Below, piece by piece: positions 10,300 to 21,232 of a stretch of DNA of 64,000 bases; the stretch's first letter is position 1; every line of letters begins with the position of its first letter. This DNA is from Micrasema longulum (Eukaryota > Arthropoda > Insecta > Trichoptera > Brachycentridae), in the NCBI GenBank assembly GCA_022494885.1, contig JAGVSM010001257.1, positions 248,001 through 312,000 of the forward strand, written 5' to 3'. Made by a program: the position numbers and the translations under genes. The notes beneath the pieces were generated by a model that worked only from the letters and a program-made list of their open reading frames with translations, did no database searches and was not told where the DNA came from.

Positions 10300-10869
10300 A
10301 AGTGGGCAATCACTACCTACTTTAGCCCATGTTAATTTAAAAATAAAATACTGCTGAAAATTTTTCAGTGAAGGGAACCTCAATTTTAGAATCGTCGCGG
10401 CTTCCTTTGCACTGCAGTGTCCGCGCCTCCCAATTTGAAAATCGCCGAACTGGAGTTTCCTAGGCTCAGAAGACCGCCAAACTGTTTACTGTTTAGTTAC
10501 ACTTTGGAAATAACATATGTTTGCAGCCGTTTGATTCCTTTACCGTTTATTTTCGGAAATTCCCCTCAGAATCTATTCTGCCTTTTATTATTAAAAACCG
10601 CCCGAACTAACAGTGTTAAGTAGAAAAACGCGCTCAACATATGGCATTCACTTATCAAAATAATCATCGCATATACGATGTAATGGACGCACGAGTATTT
10701 ACATTTACTATAAGATTATTATTCAGACTGAGCTAGGATTATACTAAAGATAATTAAAATACAATAACAATCAAGGAAAATTTAACCATAAAAAAAAAAC
10801 ATTTGGCAAAATCGTAAGATTTTATTTTATTTTATCCTTTACGTACACCGGTGACTTTATCTTATGTCA
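10300..10869. other. Unassigned non-coding DNA
   Basis: Contains the 68-codon frame 10417-10623, which shows no motif. No repeat match in the window. Confidence 0.5.
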
Positions 10870-10972
10870 GAACTGCGGGACGCGAACCTGACTTGGGAGG
10901 ATGCAAAAGAGCTGGTTGCTGACAGAGAGGCCTAGAGGCTGTACGTAGACACTATATGCGCCAATCCTTCCC
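10870..10972 (+). pseudogene. LINE ORF2 C-terminal fragment
   Basis: Reads ELRDANLTWEDAKELVADRE, then a stop in place of W, then RLYVDTICANPS. The pattern TWE.AK.L..DRE.WR..V....C is the extreme C-terminus of many insect LINE polyproteins. Only the tail is left. Confidence 0.5.
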
Positions 10973-11007
10973 TTTTTGCACCTTATGCTACCTATGTACC
11001 CATCTAG

Positions 11008-11092
11008 CAGTGGCGAATGGTGATTTCATTTACAGGTAAGCTATAAAAAATATCATATATTTGTACCTACATAGAAGGTATATAATATAATG
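11008..11092. repeat. Repeat G, copy 1 (possible hAT end)
   Basis: CAGTGGCGAATGGTGATTTC, then ACAGGTA and TTTGTACCTACATAGAAGGT. Closely similar to 30223-30288. The CAGTGGCG start resembles a hAT terminus, but no inverted partner was seen. Confidence 0.5.
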
Positions 11093-11431
11093 TTACCGCT
11101 CTTGCAAAATATTAAACACTCTCGGTGCGATAAAGGAGAGGTGTATCTAAGCAAAAGTTTGTTAGTTTGTTGTTTGTTAAAATATTACCTACAATGAGCT
11201 CATATTTTCTGAGTAAAAAACGGTAAATTTTCTGGTCCGCATGATTCCATTTTCAGAGTAAATATTGTAGCCAAGAATCGAGCCAAAGAGCGGTTATAGA
11301 AAACAAATTGTTTGTATTTTCCAAGTCTACTGAATCCGCTCAGTCTACTTGCTGATGTTATATTAATGAGGCGCTGCCCGAAGAAATACTAATCCGACTG
11401 AATTCGTTTCGATACAGACCCGGATTGGATT

Positions 11432-11538
11432 CAATACGCTACTTGTAACAGATGATCAAGTTACGCTGCATTTCATTTTACAATGCAGTGCTCTTTGCAC
11501 CATCGGGTGCAGATAAGGGTTTAAAAATGGTGATGATT
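11432..11538 (+). mobile_element. SINE-1 3' fragment
   Basis: GATGATCAAGTTACGCTGCA, ACAATGCAGTGCTCTTTGCA, CCATCGGGTGCAGATAAGGG, then a diverged GGTGATGAT tail. Head missing. Confidence 0.65.
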
Positions 11539-11539
11539 T

Positions 11540-12011
11540 TTTTTTAATGTGTCAGATGTGTTCGACATTTGAAAATCGAGGGTCGGCGTTTATGGTAACT
11601 AATATTAATTTCTGAGTAGGCAATGTGTCTTTTTTCTCTTTTGGATTAAAATCTTGATGTGGGGCTAATTGTAAAAGCTTGTAATTGGTTTATTTGGAGG
11701 CGGGTACAAGTAACATAGATTGTCTCATTCGCCCAAACCAATATTTAATCACCTGTTCTACAAATGTATAGTAAATATTATGATTTTGTTATTTTATTGT
11801 GCGTTTTATAATACAAACCATATAGGTATACAGATATGAAATATGAACACAAATGCGTAGTGTTTAAAATTGTCTTAACATTTTGTAATTTCTCACTGTA
11901 TATAAAGTCTTCTTTAAAGATCTTCACATTAAAATTTAAAAAAAAAAAATTCAAGTGTCCTCGGCACGGGTAACGCCAATTCGACTTTGAAAATACAAAC
12001 AATTTGGTATT
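11540..12011. other. Unassigned non-coding DNA
   Basis: No repeat found within the window. The reverse-strand frame 11778-12242 overlaps a family M copy at its start and is not a gene. Confidence 0.5.
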
Positions 12012-12253
12012 ACAGATGGAAGAGTTGAGGAAATTTGGATGTTCAAACATGGGCAGAATGGTGAATGTTACATAGTGTGTAAAGTGGCCACTTAAACCAG
12101 CTAATGACAGGTCATAAGTCCTGTAAATGCCTAGACTTCCATATTCCCTTCTCAAAAATGTTTTTCCTCTCTGTTGAAATAACTTTAAATATGAACAACT
12201 CCCTAGGGAGGAAATCCAGCCAGTCTGCAAGCATTTGGACATAATAAAACATT
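12012..12253 (-). mobile_element. Family M element, partial copy
   Basis: Reverse copy: GGGCAGAATGGTGAATGTTA, GTGTAAAGTGGCCACTTAAA, CCTGTAAATGCCTAGACTTC, CCTCTCTGTTG, AACTCCCTAGGGAGGAAATC and CAAGCATTTGGACATA. It is missing the far internal part seen at 38460-38640. Confidence 0.7.
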
Positions 12254-12862
12254 GTTTATTTATTATTGTTCATAATGAGAAAAAAAAATGAAAAACCAAA
12301 TTAATTTCTTTCGCTGGTTGTCCAAATAAAGAATTAAAAATATTTTTATACTAGAATAATTTGCTGTGTACGTAGGCACCTTTTGACTTATGACGTTCAA
12401 TGTTGTCGCGGTGAACGACTCTCCACGCATATTCATAAATAACCGCCGCGTTATCCATTCGGGCTGCTTCGATATCACTCGGAAATACGTTTCCCGTTCG
12501 GGATGTTTTGGAATCACTCGCACGCTACTTATTAGGTCTTTTCAGTTTCGTAATGCCACAAAATCGCCCCTGAGTAGCGCCTACTAACGTCACTCAACAT
12601 AAAAATAATTTTTCATTGTAATTACTATTATGATATTTCTCGGCAACGTCGTCAATGTTTTATATATTTTTTAGTTTGCTTCGGTTATCATAAAAGTGTG
12701 TTACGCGTCAGGTATCCATCCGTCCGACACATATGCTATTTACGAAGCGACTTCGGGTGGATTTCGAAACATCCCACACAGATGACGCGTCGGGTTATTA
12801 GGAATATGCGTCCAGTGAACAGTGCCTAGTGAAAAAATAAGAACGTAAAATACGTATTGGAT
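12254..12862. other. Unassigned DNA with a small internal duplication
   Basis: More GC-rich than its surroundings (12380-12600). Two diverged units, ATTCGGGCTGCTTCGATATC and GTTCGGGATGTTTTGGAATC (from about 12457 and 12497), are each followed by ACTCG. No coding evidence: the frames on both strands here are shadows of each other. Confidence 0.45.
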
Positions 12863-13226
12863 GTTAACATAAGTTGTGTCTGTTTTTTTTCAGATGAAGA
12901 GAATAGGACAAGAAAAAAATAAATCAACGATTCAAAGCATCTTTACCGTACAGTGCGTAAATATTGCAGGCAGCTTTTGCAGCATGATTCCGTTGATTGA
13001 ACGAGAACAAAAAATGGTGTCGAAAACGCTCACTTTCGTCTACTTGACATTAAATTTTAAAGGCTTCTAATAAAAAAAATAGTAAATGTAACGTAAAAAC
13101 AAATACATTGTCTTGCAGAGCAGAAAATTTTCTTTCGAATGTCGTATTTTGTTTTAAATAAACCTTTTGTTTTACTTTTGGTGCTAATTTTAAATCTGGA
13201 AAAAAAAAGACGCTACTTATGTTAAC
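12863..13226. mobile_element. Family E inverted-repeat element, copy 2
   Basis: 364 bp with ends GTTAACATAAGTTGTGTC and GACGCTACTTATGTTAAC, an inverted repeat with two mismatches. TTAA lies at both edges, which could be a piggyBac-type TTAA target, but the ends are not otherwise piggyBac-like. The interior aligns with 7098-7501. The frame 12876-13070 is internal and not conserved. Confidence 0.75.
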
Positions 13227-13339
13227 ACCTAATATTTAAAAAAAACTTACTTTAGAAATAAGAGACCAGGTTATTTCCGTAATAAAATATTCGAGAATAT
13301 AGAATTCCGCTATTTCCGCGCTTGTAACATACAAAAAAT

Positions 13340-13603
13340 GATCGGCCTCGTGGTATAATTGTCAGCGCGTTTGCCTATCATGCGAGAGCTTTCGATTTTG
13401 ATTCCCGACATGGTTAATAGAAATATTTATTTAAAACAGTATTTTCACCCCAGAATATTTCATAGTCCCGGGACTGGTACCTAAAACGTAAGAGTGATCA
13501 TCTTACCTCTATGTAACAAAAATGATCAAGGTACGCTGCGGTTGGTGTACCAATGCAGTGCCCTGTGCACCATTAGGTGTGGAAAGAGAAAGATGATGAT
13601 GAT
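13340..13603 (+). mobile_element. SINE-1, short form, full length
   Basis: Best short-form copy. Head ATCGGCCTCGTGGTATAATT and GCGAGAGC, with a decayed B box. Body GGGACTGGTACCTAAAACGT, GATCATCTTACCTCTATGTA and AAAATGATCAAGGTACGCTG. End ACCAATGCAGTGCCCTGTGC, then ATTAGGTGTGGAAAGAG and an ATGATGATGAT tail. The triplet tail is like those of RTE-type LINEs, which suggests RTE enzymes mobilised it. Confidence 0.85.
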
Positions 13604-13632
13604 AAACATACAGTAGTCTGTACCTATATATC

Positions 13633-13881
13633 TAAAGCTAGAGTTTCCTAGGACAGCGGTGCCCGTATCTTAACAGCCGTAGTGAACGGTGATGCGGTGG
13701 AAAGCCGTCGTAACGGTGACTAGAGAGTGGTTTTATAGGAAAACGGTGTTAATAAATGTTATCAAAACCGTTTTCCTAGAAAACCACTATCTAGTCACTT
13801 TTACGACGGCTGTCCACCGCATCACCGTTCGCTACGGCCGTTAAGATACGGGCACCGCTGTCCTAGGAAACCCTAGCTTTA
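13633..13881. mobile_element. 249-bp palindromic inverted-repeat element
   Basis: Almost the whole element is one inverted repeat. Left TAAAGCTAGAGTTTCCTAGG and CAGCGGTGCCCGTATCTTAA pair with right TTAAGATACGGGCACCGCTG and TCCTAGGAAACCCTAGCTTT. The arms run about 118 bp to a small AATAAATGT centre near 13756. It would fold into a very long hairpin. No coding content; no second copy in the window. Confidence 0.85.
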
Positions 13882-13899
13882 CACACCAGACCATTATTG

Positions 13900-14180
13900 G
13901 TATGAACTGTATCCTATTTAAAATGTGTTATTCCTAAAACGCGTAAAATGCATTCGTAACGGACCTCTGGACTCCCTTCACGGCGGGGAATGCTTGCAGC
14001 CTGAAACAGCACTCTAGAGCCGTCTCCCTCAGCCGGTCCTGGAAGCCTTGCGGGCCTCAATAAACCCTGCCACGGCCCTGCCCTTGCGCAGCCTTATGCC
14101 CTTGCCGCTCCTGAGAACTGAATGGCCGTCTTGTTAGCTGACCAGCCGATTTCATACGGTCAAAATTACAAAACAGTCTT
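13900..14180. other. GC-rich island, possibly a TE fragment
   Basis: Clearly richer in G and C (13970-14130) than its neighbours. No frame matches a family I know, and no other copy occurs in the window. Confidence 0.35.
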
Positions 14181-15235
14181 CCAAACCTATGATCGTCATT
14201 GAAAATAATTATTTTTTGACATTTAATCAGAACGAGGAATTATAGAATTCAACTTGATTGTGGTAGTACACTAGAAGTGCAATACTCATAGAGAAGCGTT
14301 GCAAATGATTGGTTTAGTTTAACAACAGACGTGTAACGGACGCTTTTGTCGCTGTGCTTGGCTGTGCTTCATAAATAACGGGGAAGCGTCCTAAAGAAGC
14401 ATTTTAGACATAAAATTATGAATAGTTCAGAAACCGTATACGCGCCTCAAACAGAAGGCGATTTAAGCAACTCTTAATGTAGTAGTTTTACGTTTTGACC
14501 CATTAGTTTCTTAGTAGACATCGCTCTGTACGCAACTCCCGATTTGAGTTCAACTATGCCGTGTTTCGTCATTTTAAAGTGTAGAAATACTGCTGGGATC
14601 AAAAAGAAACGGGATGGGAACACATTTCATTTATAAATAGCAAATGCATGTGTAAGTAGCAAATGCATTACTTAATAACTGAATTATTTTTCCATCTGTC
14701 AGATTGTCAAAGATAACAAAATGGACATTTTGTTAGTGTTGCCAGGGTACTCAAAGTTTTTACGCTACTTTGCTCATCATATATTATTTAACATGACATG
14801 AAAATATCCGCTTTATGTAAAATATTATTTTTACATTTTTTAAGTTCAAAGTTTATTAATTCAATTTCTCTTTTTAAATTACTCTTTACTTATATACTCT
14901 GTTGTGCCAATCAATGTTTCCGTGCGTATAATAAAATTTTAGAGAACTTAAAAAAAATATATAATTATCTTACATTTTTGACATAATTATATATTTTTCG
15001 CGATCTGGCAACATTACGTGGTGACTTCAGGTATGCGCGCGGCGAAAGGGGGATTTTCGGACACAGTCCAATGTATTCAAATATGATTCTACGCTCATTC
15101 TGGACTTTTCCTAATTCTATGATTTTAGATTTATAAATTAGAATAACCCCCTATAAATATGTAATACCTACCTACCTTTCGGTACCTACTTTAAAAAAAA
15201 TTCTTTCTTGGAATATATTTGGTGCTGTCAACCAA
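14181..15235. other. Non-coding DNA, no recognised element
   Basis: Mixed then AT-rich. Repeated AGCAAATGCAT words occur at about 14640-14665. No gene supported. Confidence 0.5.
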
Positions 15236-15557
15236 AACGGAGTGTGGAGGAGACGGTTTGATCGTGAATTAGAGGCACTACATGGCGAACCAGGCATTGC
15301 ACAATTAATAAAAAAGGAGGTGGGTCATGTGCAAGAAATGAATAATAATCGGACCCCCAAAAAAATTCTTTTTACCACTCTGGAAGGCAGAAAAAGCAGC
15401 GGCAGATAAAAATTAAGATGGTTGGATAGGGCGGAAAGTGACATTAGAGCAATTGGCCTGACGAACTGAAAAAGAGCCGCAGGGTGAAGGGAAGAACGGA
15501 GACATTCTGGAGGAGACCCACAACGGGCTGTAGCGCTACTGATGATGTTGATGATGA
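15236..15557 (+). pseudogene. RTE-type LINE, C-terminal end with microsatellite tail
   Basis: Reads NGVWRRRFDRELEALHGEP, VGHVQEMNNNRTPKKILF, EGRKSSGR then KLRWLDRAESDIRAIGL. The order W..R...EL..L....I...I...R..WLGHV.RM..NR.PK..L...G.R..GR...RW.D....D....G is the C-terminal tail of RTE-like LINEs. It ends in a GATGATGTTGATGATGA tail. In-frame stops show it is dead. Confidence 0.7.
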
Positions 15558-15694
15558 CCTACCTTTTTAGGAAATAAATACGTTTATTTAAGAGTAATTA
15601 AAATGCTTATTAATATGGATTTAGCAATGCTGAACCTGAGTACTAACGGCCTATTTTTTTTCTGAAAACTGTAGCTTATTTCGTCATTGATAAT

Positions 15695-15772
15695 TCCTGA
15701 ATGGTTTTTGTCCGTATGGACGGCTCTATAATGTTGTAGCGCGTTATTACTCTGAGGCAATACCCAACCAGC
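15695..15772. repeat. Repeat F, copy 2
   Basis: Second copy of the short repeat at 9640-9718; the shared core is TTTTTGTCCGTATG, then CTCTATAA. Confidence 0.55.
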
Positions 15773-16020
15773 CATGTTACTACTGCAAAGTATACAGTTG
15801 TAAGGAACAAATTAAGAAAAACATTATCCGTATTACAAGTAAGATAAATTTAAAAAAAATAAAAAGATAATATAAAAAAAAACACAATAAGGATTAAAAG
15901 GTAAGAATACTCTAAGTTAACTCACTTAAGTCACTCAAGCGCCCTGATCCAATGCTCCTACAATCTCGTTTCATAGTGTATTTTCACAATTTAGGAATAA
16001 CGTTAAAAATAAAATACATA

Positions 16021-16466
16021 TTTAGGGTGATTTTTTACGATTCTAATGATATAAATCCAAAATCACTCGCAAACGAGTGGAGGCATATAAAAAAAAAAAA
16101 AAAAAAATGATAAAAATATCAATGTATTAAAAAACAAGTCTTCAATTATGATTTTCGGGTTTAAAAATGAGCACGTACAAAACGGCCCGCAGTTGGCATA
16201 ACGTCATTTTGACGTCACGCATTATGACTGCCGACTGCGCTTCTGGTAAACATTGCGTACAAGTTTGTCGCCAAAACGTCATTATTGCTGTTTTTCCTAC
16301 AGGGCTCGAAACGTCTGGTTTTCGGGTAATTCAAAATATGCATATTTTAAACCTTTCTAGAAAATTTGTCCGACGTCGCACGAAAAAAATATTGGTACCG
16401 TTGTTTTCGTATTTTTTGCTTATTTAAAAATAAAAATCATTAAAAAACATAAAAATACCCTATTGG
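16021..16466. mobile_element. Repeat family D, copy 2
   Basis: The part 16147-16465 aligns with 5665-5963. Possible weak inverted ends are ATTTAGGGTGATTTTTTACG at the left (about 16020) and AAAATACCCTATTGG at the right. A poly(A) run lies at 16088-16106. The frame 16167-16427 is part of the repeat; its protein differs from that of copy 1, so it is not a conserved gene. Confidence 0.6.
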
Positions 16467-17338
16467 TTGATTATAACATTTGGGCTTTCCTCAGCCTTTC
16501 CTTTAGACCTCCTATACGACGTCGCAGCAGTCCATCCGAGTGAGGTAATCTAGCAGCAGCAAACATTACAATGTCAGTAAAGGTTCTGTAGGACTCTATA
16601 ACCATATATTTTCATATCTCTTACACTTCATAAGCCCAGTAAATGCCTAAACATTGACATTATTTGTGTTTTCTATTTTTGATTTATCCATTTTTGAAAT
16701 GTTCTTAATGTTTGAAAGTTTGTAATTTTTATTTTATTTTATTTCATTTTATTTGGGATTTTTACAGCTATTACATAAACAAAATAATTAGAAAAATCTT
16801 AACAATACTAAAGCCAATTAAAAAAATCCACTGTAAATATAATGACACATAATATATAAGAAAAGAAGTTTGGTAATTTTATTTGTGTGACGTTTGTATT
16901 CATGTGTATGTGAATGTGTGTATGCGTGAATGAATGAGGGAGAGGATACATGTGCGTGTGGGAATGAAAGAGGGAGAGGGTGCGTTTGTATGGGTGCGTA
17001 AGTATGAAAATAATATATTTGCTTAAAACTTGTAAATTGTATTAAAAATGGTACAATAAAGAGCTTAGTAAAAAGTTAGAAACCTTTTTGTTAAAATTCA
17101 AATGACGAAATGATATAAATCGTTTTTTTTTTATTTTTAAGTATGTTAAATTTCAAAACCGTATTCTGAAGAAAAAAAAGCATTTTATTTTTTAAATTTA
17201 ACTGATACACATCGAATGAATAATGTGCGACGAGTCCTATACAATACAGTAGGTAATCACAAAATGCAGTAAATACGAAATAATGACAACAATAAAATAA
17301 GGATTGACAATACGCGAACGTTGATTCAAAACGAACAC
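16467..17338. other. Non-coding DNA with simple sequence
   Basis: TTTTATTTTATTTCATTTTA at 16730 looks like a reversed LINE tail. A TG- and GA-rich low-complexity tract lies at 16885-17000. No coding signal. Confidence 0.45.
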
Positions 17339-17384
17339 ACAAATGTATTCGTAGGTACAATACAAATGTATTCGTAGGTAAAGA
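17339..17384. repeat. Two-copy tandem repeat, about 23 bp
   Basis: ACAAATGTATTCGTAGGTA occurs twice, head to tail. It lies within reverse-strand open frames at 17091-17590, which therefore contain duplicated non-coding DNA. Confidence 0.85.
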
Positions 17385-17902
17385 CATCTCAAGAATGGAA
17401 AACATTGACACGACTTATGACAACATACGTACGTACACAGTAAAACTTTTTGTCCTTTCCAATATAAAATCATGTTTTCAGGGATCACGCCATGCGTGAA
17501 AACACAATTAATCCGGAAAGAAAAGAACGAGAAAGTTCTTTTTTCAGAATCGCAGAAAAAGTCACAAGAAAAGAAGGTAATAAATGTCACTACAGAAGCG
17601 TACAGTATACGAGTATTATACTAGTATTTCATTGTTTGAAGGAAATTTAATATAAAGTCGTTGATTCAAGTTACATTTTGGAAGTAAAGGAAGGTTACTT
17701 ACTCGTATTTGTGTAAAACTGAACAGTACGCTGATTTAAAAAAGTAATATTCATACATTTAAAAAATTTCGTTTGAGTTTATGGCCCTTGTTGACTCGTC
17801 AAATTGAATAAATTGACCTACAGGCAGGAGTTAAATTACAGCTAGTTTTTTAGCACGAGCGCTAAGAGGTCGGTTTTTATTTATTTATTTTCTTTAGTCA
17901 GT
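17385..17902. other. Unassigned non-coding DNA
   Basis: No repeat or domain recognised. Confidence 0.5.
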
Positions 17903-18343
17903 TCTTCTTCTCGCGGTGCCTTATCAGGTCCCCCCGACGTTGGTGATCACAACACTTAAGCATCTCAGTCCTACACTACTCCGAGGCCAGGACAACCGCT
18001 TGTTGGATGTACTCGTCATAGTGGTTCTCGGGAAAAGATGACCAGAGTGGTTTCCCGTTGCCTTCTCTGGTGGATTTTTCTGTCGGGGTTACCTTCCCTT
18101 AGCTGGTTGGTTCTGGTTTCGAGGCGCCAGAAACTCGCCTTTCATCCTCTATCTGCTGTGATGTTATGCGTGTGTGATCCCATTGCCCGGGAGTTGCGAC
18201 GTGGACGCTAACGAGTTGGACTGGTCAGTAAGGTTGCCGGTGGAATGCAACTGGGCATTCGCAGCATTTAATAGAATCGCACCCTCCAGCAAGATGTGAC
18301 TCTCTGCGATCCTACTGACGGTTCGAACCCCAGTCAGGTAATA
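17903..18343 (-). mobile_element. SINE-L, long copy
   Basis: On the reverse strand it starts with a B-box-like GGGGTTCGAACC (near 18330). Next come GCGAGTTTCTGGCGCCTC, GGTAACCCCGACAGAAAAAT and GGCAACGGGAAACCACTCTG. It ends CAACGTCGGGGGGACCTGAT, then GAGAAGAAG. The last part resembles the 3' end of the LINE at 29348-29873; the middle matches 6327-6471. GC-rich and non-coding. The A box is not recognisable, so the head may be truncated. Confidence 0.6.
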
Positions 18344-18387
18344 AACTAATATTTAAGATTATTTCTATTATTTTATACTAAATTGGT

Positions 18388-18578
18388 TAAAACAGAGAGA
18401 GAAAACCTTTTTGAGGTCAAAATATGGAAGTCTAGACATTTACAGTCTTTATGACCTGACATATTTCCTTTTCAAAAATGTTTTCCCTCTCTGTTGCAAC
18501 GAATTTAGCTCTATGTTGCTCCCTAAAGAGAAGATCCAGCCTGTCTACAAACATTATATGGATATACTCAAAGCATTG
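18388..18578 (+). mobile_element. Family M element, fold-back partial copy
   Basis: AACAGAGAGAGAAAACC opens and CCCTCTCTGTTGC closes an inverted repeat. In between are GGAAGTCTAGACATTTACAG and TATGACCTG. It ends GCTCCCTAAAGAG, then CAGCCTGTCTACAAACATTA. Most of the internal region is deleted. Confidence 0.65.
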
Positions 18579-18779
18579 TATTTTATACTAATTTATACGT
18601 CTATATTAATACAATAAACATAACGTAATATTGTTATTCCTGGCAGATTATTATTATATATTTTTTTTATCGTTTGACTTTTTCGTTTTCATTATTTTAT
18701 TATTAATTATAAATATGTACGCGTATGCATGTGAATTAGTGTAAGCGAATATGTTCATGTGTGTATGCATGTGTATGTA

Positions 18780-18799
18780 TAAATGCATGTTTATGTGTG

Positions 18800-18831
<32 letters not shown>

Positions 18832-18912
18832 TGTATGTATGTGTATGTATGTATATATATATGTATCTATGGATTTGTGTGTGTATGTATTGTATGTATA
18901 TGTATGTATGTT
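18780..18912. repeat. TATG/TGTA microsatellite
   Basis: Long run of TATG units (purest at 18800-18850), with TATATATATATG and TGTGTG interruptions. It produces the low-complexity CMYVCMYV-type frames on the + strand, which are not genes. Confidence 0.95.
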
Positions 18913-18934
18913 GTAAGTATGTGTACATTTATAT

Positions 18935-19150
18935 TTTTATTTCTTTTTTCATTGTTTTATATTTACTTACTATTTCTTCTTCTTCTCTTCCTTCCCTATT
19001 TTCCCATCCCACTTCCTTTCACCCCTAGCGAACTGAACTTTTTTTTTGTTCCTATATGAAACCCATAAATAGTCATGTTGTTTGTTGTTATTCTTTATGT
19101 ATTGTTTATTATTATGACTGTGTTGGTTTCAAAATAAATAAATAAAAAAT
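18935..19150 (+). mobile_element. Possible LINE 3' UTR end
   Basis: Pyrimidine-rich TTCTTCTTCTCTTCCTTCCC, then TTGTTGTTATTC, ending AAAATAAATAAATAAAAAAT. The layout resembles the 3' UTRs at 48480 and 53400, but the sequences are not clearly alignable. Confidence 0.35.
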
Positions 19151-19189
19151 ATAAATAAATTGTGAAAAAACTATTTTTATACCTTTCCA

Positions 19190-20236
19190 TAACTCAGTTT
19201 TGTCAGCTCCGAAAATTGAACTAAAAATTATATTTCATAACACGCAGTGTAAAATTGACCTCTGTTCTGATTGTGAAAAAATGAATTCAGGGAAATGTAA
19301 ATGGTGTCATTATTGATAGCCAACTTAAATGGACAAACCATATAGAAAAAAATGTGAACAAACTGAAATATTTAACTTTTATATTTAAGCGCCTAAATGG
19401 TATTGTTGATAACAAAATTGATATGATGGTTTTTTATTCACTTGTCCAATCAACACCATCATATGGAATAATTGGATGGGGTGGAGCATTTAATAATCAT
19501 ATTCAACCTTTAATGATAGTATAAAAACTAATAATAAAAATTTTGCTTAATAAGAATAAAACATATCCCTCCATCCGAATTTTCCGAGAAGCCAAACTTT
19601 TAAAAGTATGATAGTTGTATGGTCTCCAATGTCGAAAATTTGTTGTTTATCATCAGCACTTTTTCCATCAAAACCCAAACCGCCATAGTCAAAGGAGGTA
19701 TCAAGTTCTAGAGATTCCGTTTCGTAAATCTACACTAGGACAGAGGCATGCAAATATCGTTGCCCCTAAACTTTTTAACTCCTACTTTATAGACACAACG
19801 GCAAATGATAATTTAAGCCTCTCATGGACTAATCATTAATTTATAAACTGGGTCAAAAATATAAATGTCAATGTTTTCTTTTCCTGATAAACTTAAAATT
19901 TGCTCTCGTTTTTTTCCTAATTTAATTATCAACTTTAATTCGATACTTTGTTGCTCTACATGTATTCTTTATCTTTTCTATTTCTTATATTCAGATTCTT
20001 TGCTCTTACTTAAATATTAAAACAAACAACCTGAATTCACTTTTAATTTATATGTTTTTTTAAATTTATATACTATGAATTCACACCATAGATTTACGTA
20101 TTCTAGATTTAGTATACCCACATACAGGGTATGCTAAATATATGCATATGTGGGTTTTTTTTTCATAAAAAGTTACATGCTATAAAAAATGTACCAAATT
20201 TAAATAAAAAAATTGTAAATAAAAAATAAATAAAAA
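19190..20236 (+). pseudogene. Non-LTR retrotransposon, 3' end (RT tail and 3' UTR)
   Basis: From about 19285 it reads NGVIIDSQLKWTNHIEKNVN, then KLKYLTFIFKRLNG, VFYSLVQSTPSYGIIGWGGA and IQPLMIV. After frame breaks it reads YGLQCRKFVVYHQH and GQRHANIVAPKLFNSYF. This is the thumb and C-terminus of a Jockey/CR1-like reverse transcriptase (LGV.ID..L.W..HI; LV.S...YGI..WGG). The 3' UTR contains a CCCACATA...TATGTGGG hairpin at 20118-20155 and ends in AATAAAAAATAAATAAAAA. The catalytic core is missing and there are several frameshifts. Confidence 0.75.
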
Positions 20237-21139
20237 TCGTCTTTCTTTAAAAATCAATAAGTTTTCATTCTTCTTCATACTTTCTGGCATCTTATCATAC
20301 AGTTTTGACGGGATTAAATGTATCTGTGTTTTAAATTTTTCATACATTGAGCTATTTTGTGTTTCCAGTGATCAAATAATATGTTGTCCTCATTTCCTCT
20401 TTTTCAGCCTAGAGCTAGAATGCAGCTAGAGGCGCGAGGTAGAATTCTGGATAAGGAGTTGGTGCTCAATCATAGATGTTTATCACGATATTTATCACGT
20501 CGATTAAAATTCCTTAATCAACACTTATCCATAAGATAGTTATAACGCGTCGGTAATTACGGCTAATTTAACAATTTGGCAGCGAAATTTATAATTTACC
20601 TCCGACGCAATTTTTTTTTAAATACCGACAAGTGCGGCCATTGTGATAGGGCTGCTGAGAGATATCGCAACTTGCAACCGTAATAAGTCATAAGGACTTA
20701 TCACGTGAGGTAATATCATACTCGGTAAAAATAGTAGACGCAATTGCTAAATTAACAAAAGGACACAAAATGCCAAACACAGTCTAAGTAGAACGGCAGG
20801 TCTGTTGATGTCTGTCAACAGTCCGGTTTCTCTTGAATAAGTTTTCTGTTTCCTCGTCAATCAGCAAATTAGGAGAAGTTCTTTAATAAGGTCACAGCCA
20901 ATTATCTCGCTAGATCATCAAACAATAGTTAGACCAGTTAGAAGGAACATACCTTTGGCGGTAAATATATACCTTGTACATAACAAGCAAGGCAAAAAGT
21001 GAAAAACGCCCTGCAAAAAAAAAACAAAAAAAAAAAGGTCGGTTGGCCTTTTTTGTCTAGAAACATAAAATATGTTTATATTTAAATATGCTTCGGGCTA
21101 GTTGATAAATGTAATGATAAGTTGTTAATTTATAAAGTT
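20237..21139. other. Non-coding DNA
   Basis: No element recognised. Poly(A) stretches lie at 21017-21037 and a TTTATCACG repeat at about 20478-20500. Confidence 0.5.
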
Positions 21140-21232
21140 ATTTAATTATTGTGATCTCTCCGGGAATTGAACTTGGAGCTCTAGTGCGTAAGACATGTCT
21201 TAACTATTACTCGGAGATGGCTACATATAACT
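21140..21232 (-). mobile_element. tRNA-like SINE head fragment
   Basis: Read on the reverse strand: CCGAGTAATAGTTAAGACAT, then GAGCTCCAAGTTCAATTCCC, with a B-box-like end. It resembles a decayed tRNA-derived head without a body. Confidence 0.35.

Noticed and set aside
11778..12242. 154-codon minus strand frame
   Set aside because: Its start comes from a family M copy (CLQTGWISSLGSCSYLK is translated repeat), so it is not a gene.
17091..17590. Overlapping 106- and 117-codon minus strand frames
   Set aside because: Low-complexity, F/Y/C-rich, contain a 23-bp tandem repeat; no family resemblance.
18751..19059. CMYVCMYV-type + strand frames
   Set aside because: Translation of a TATG microsatellite.
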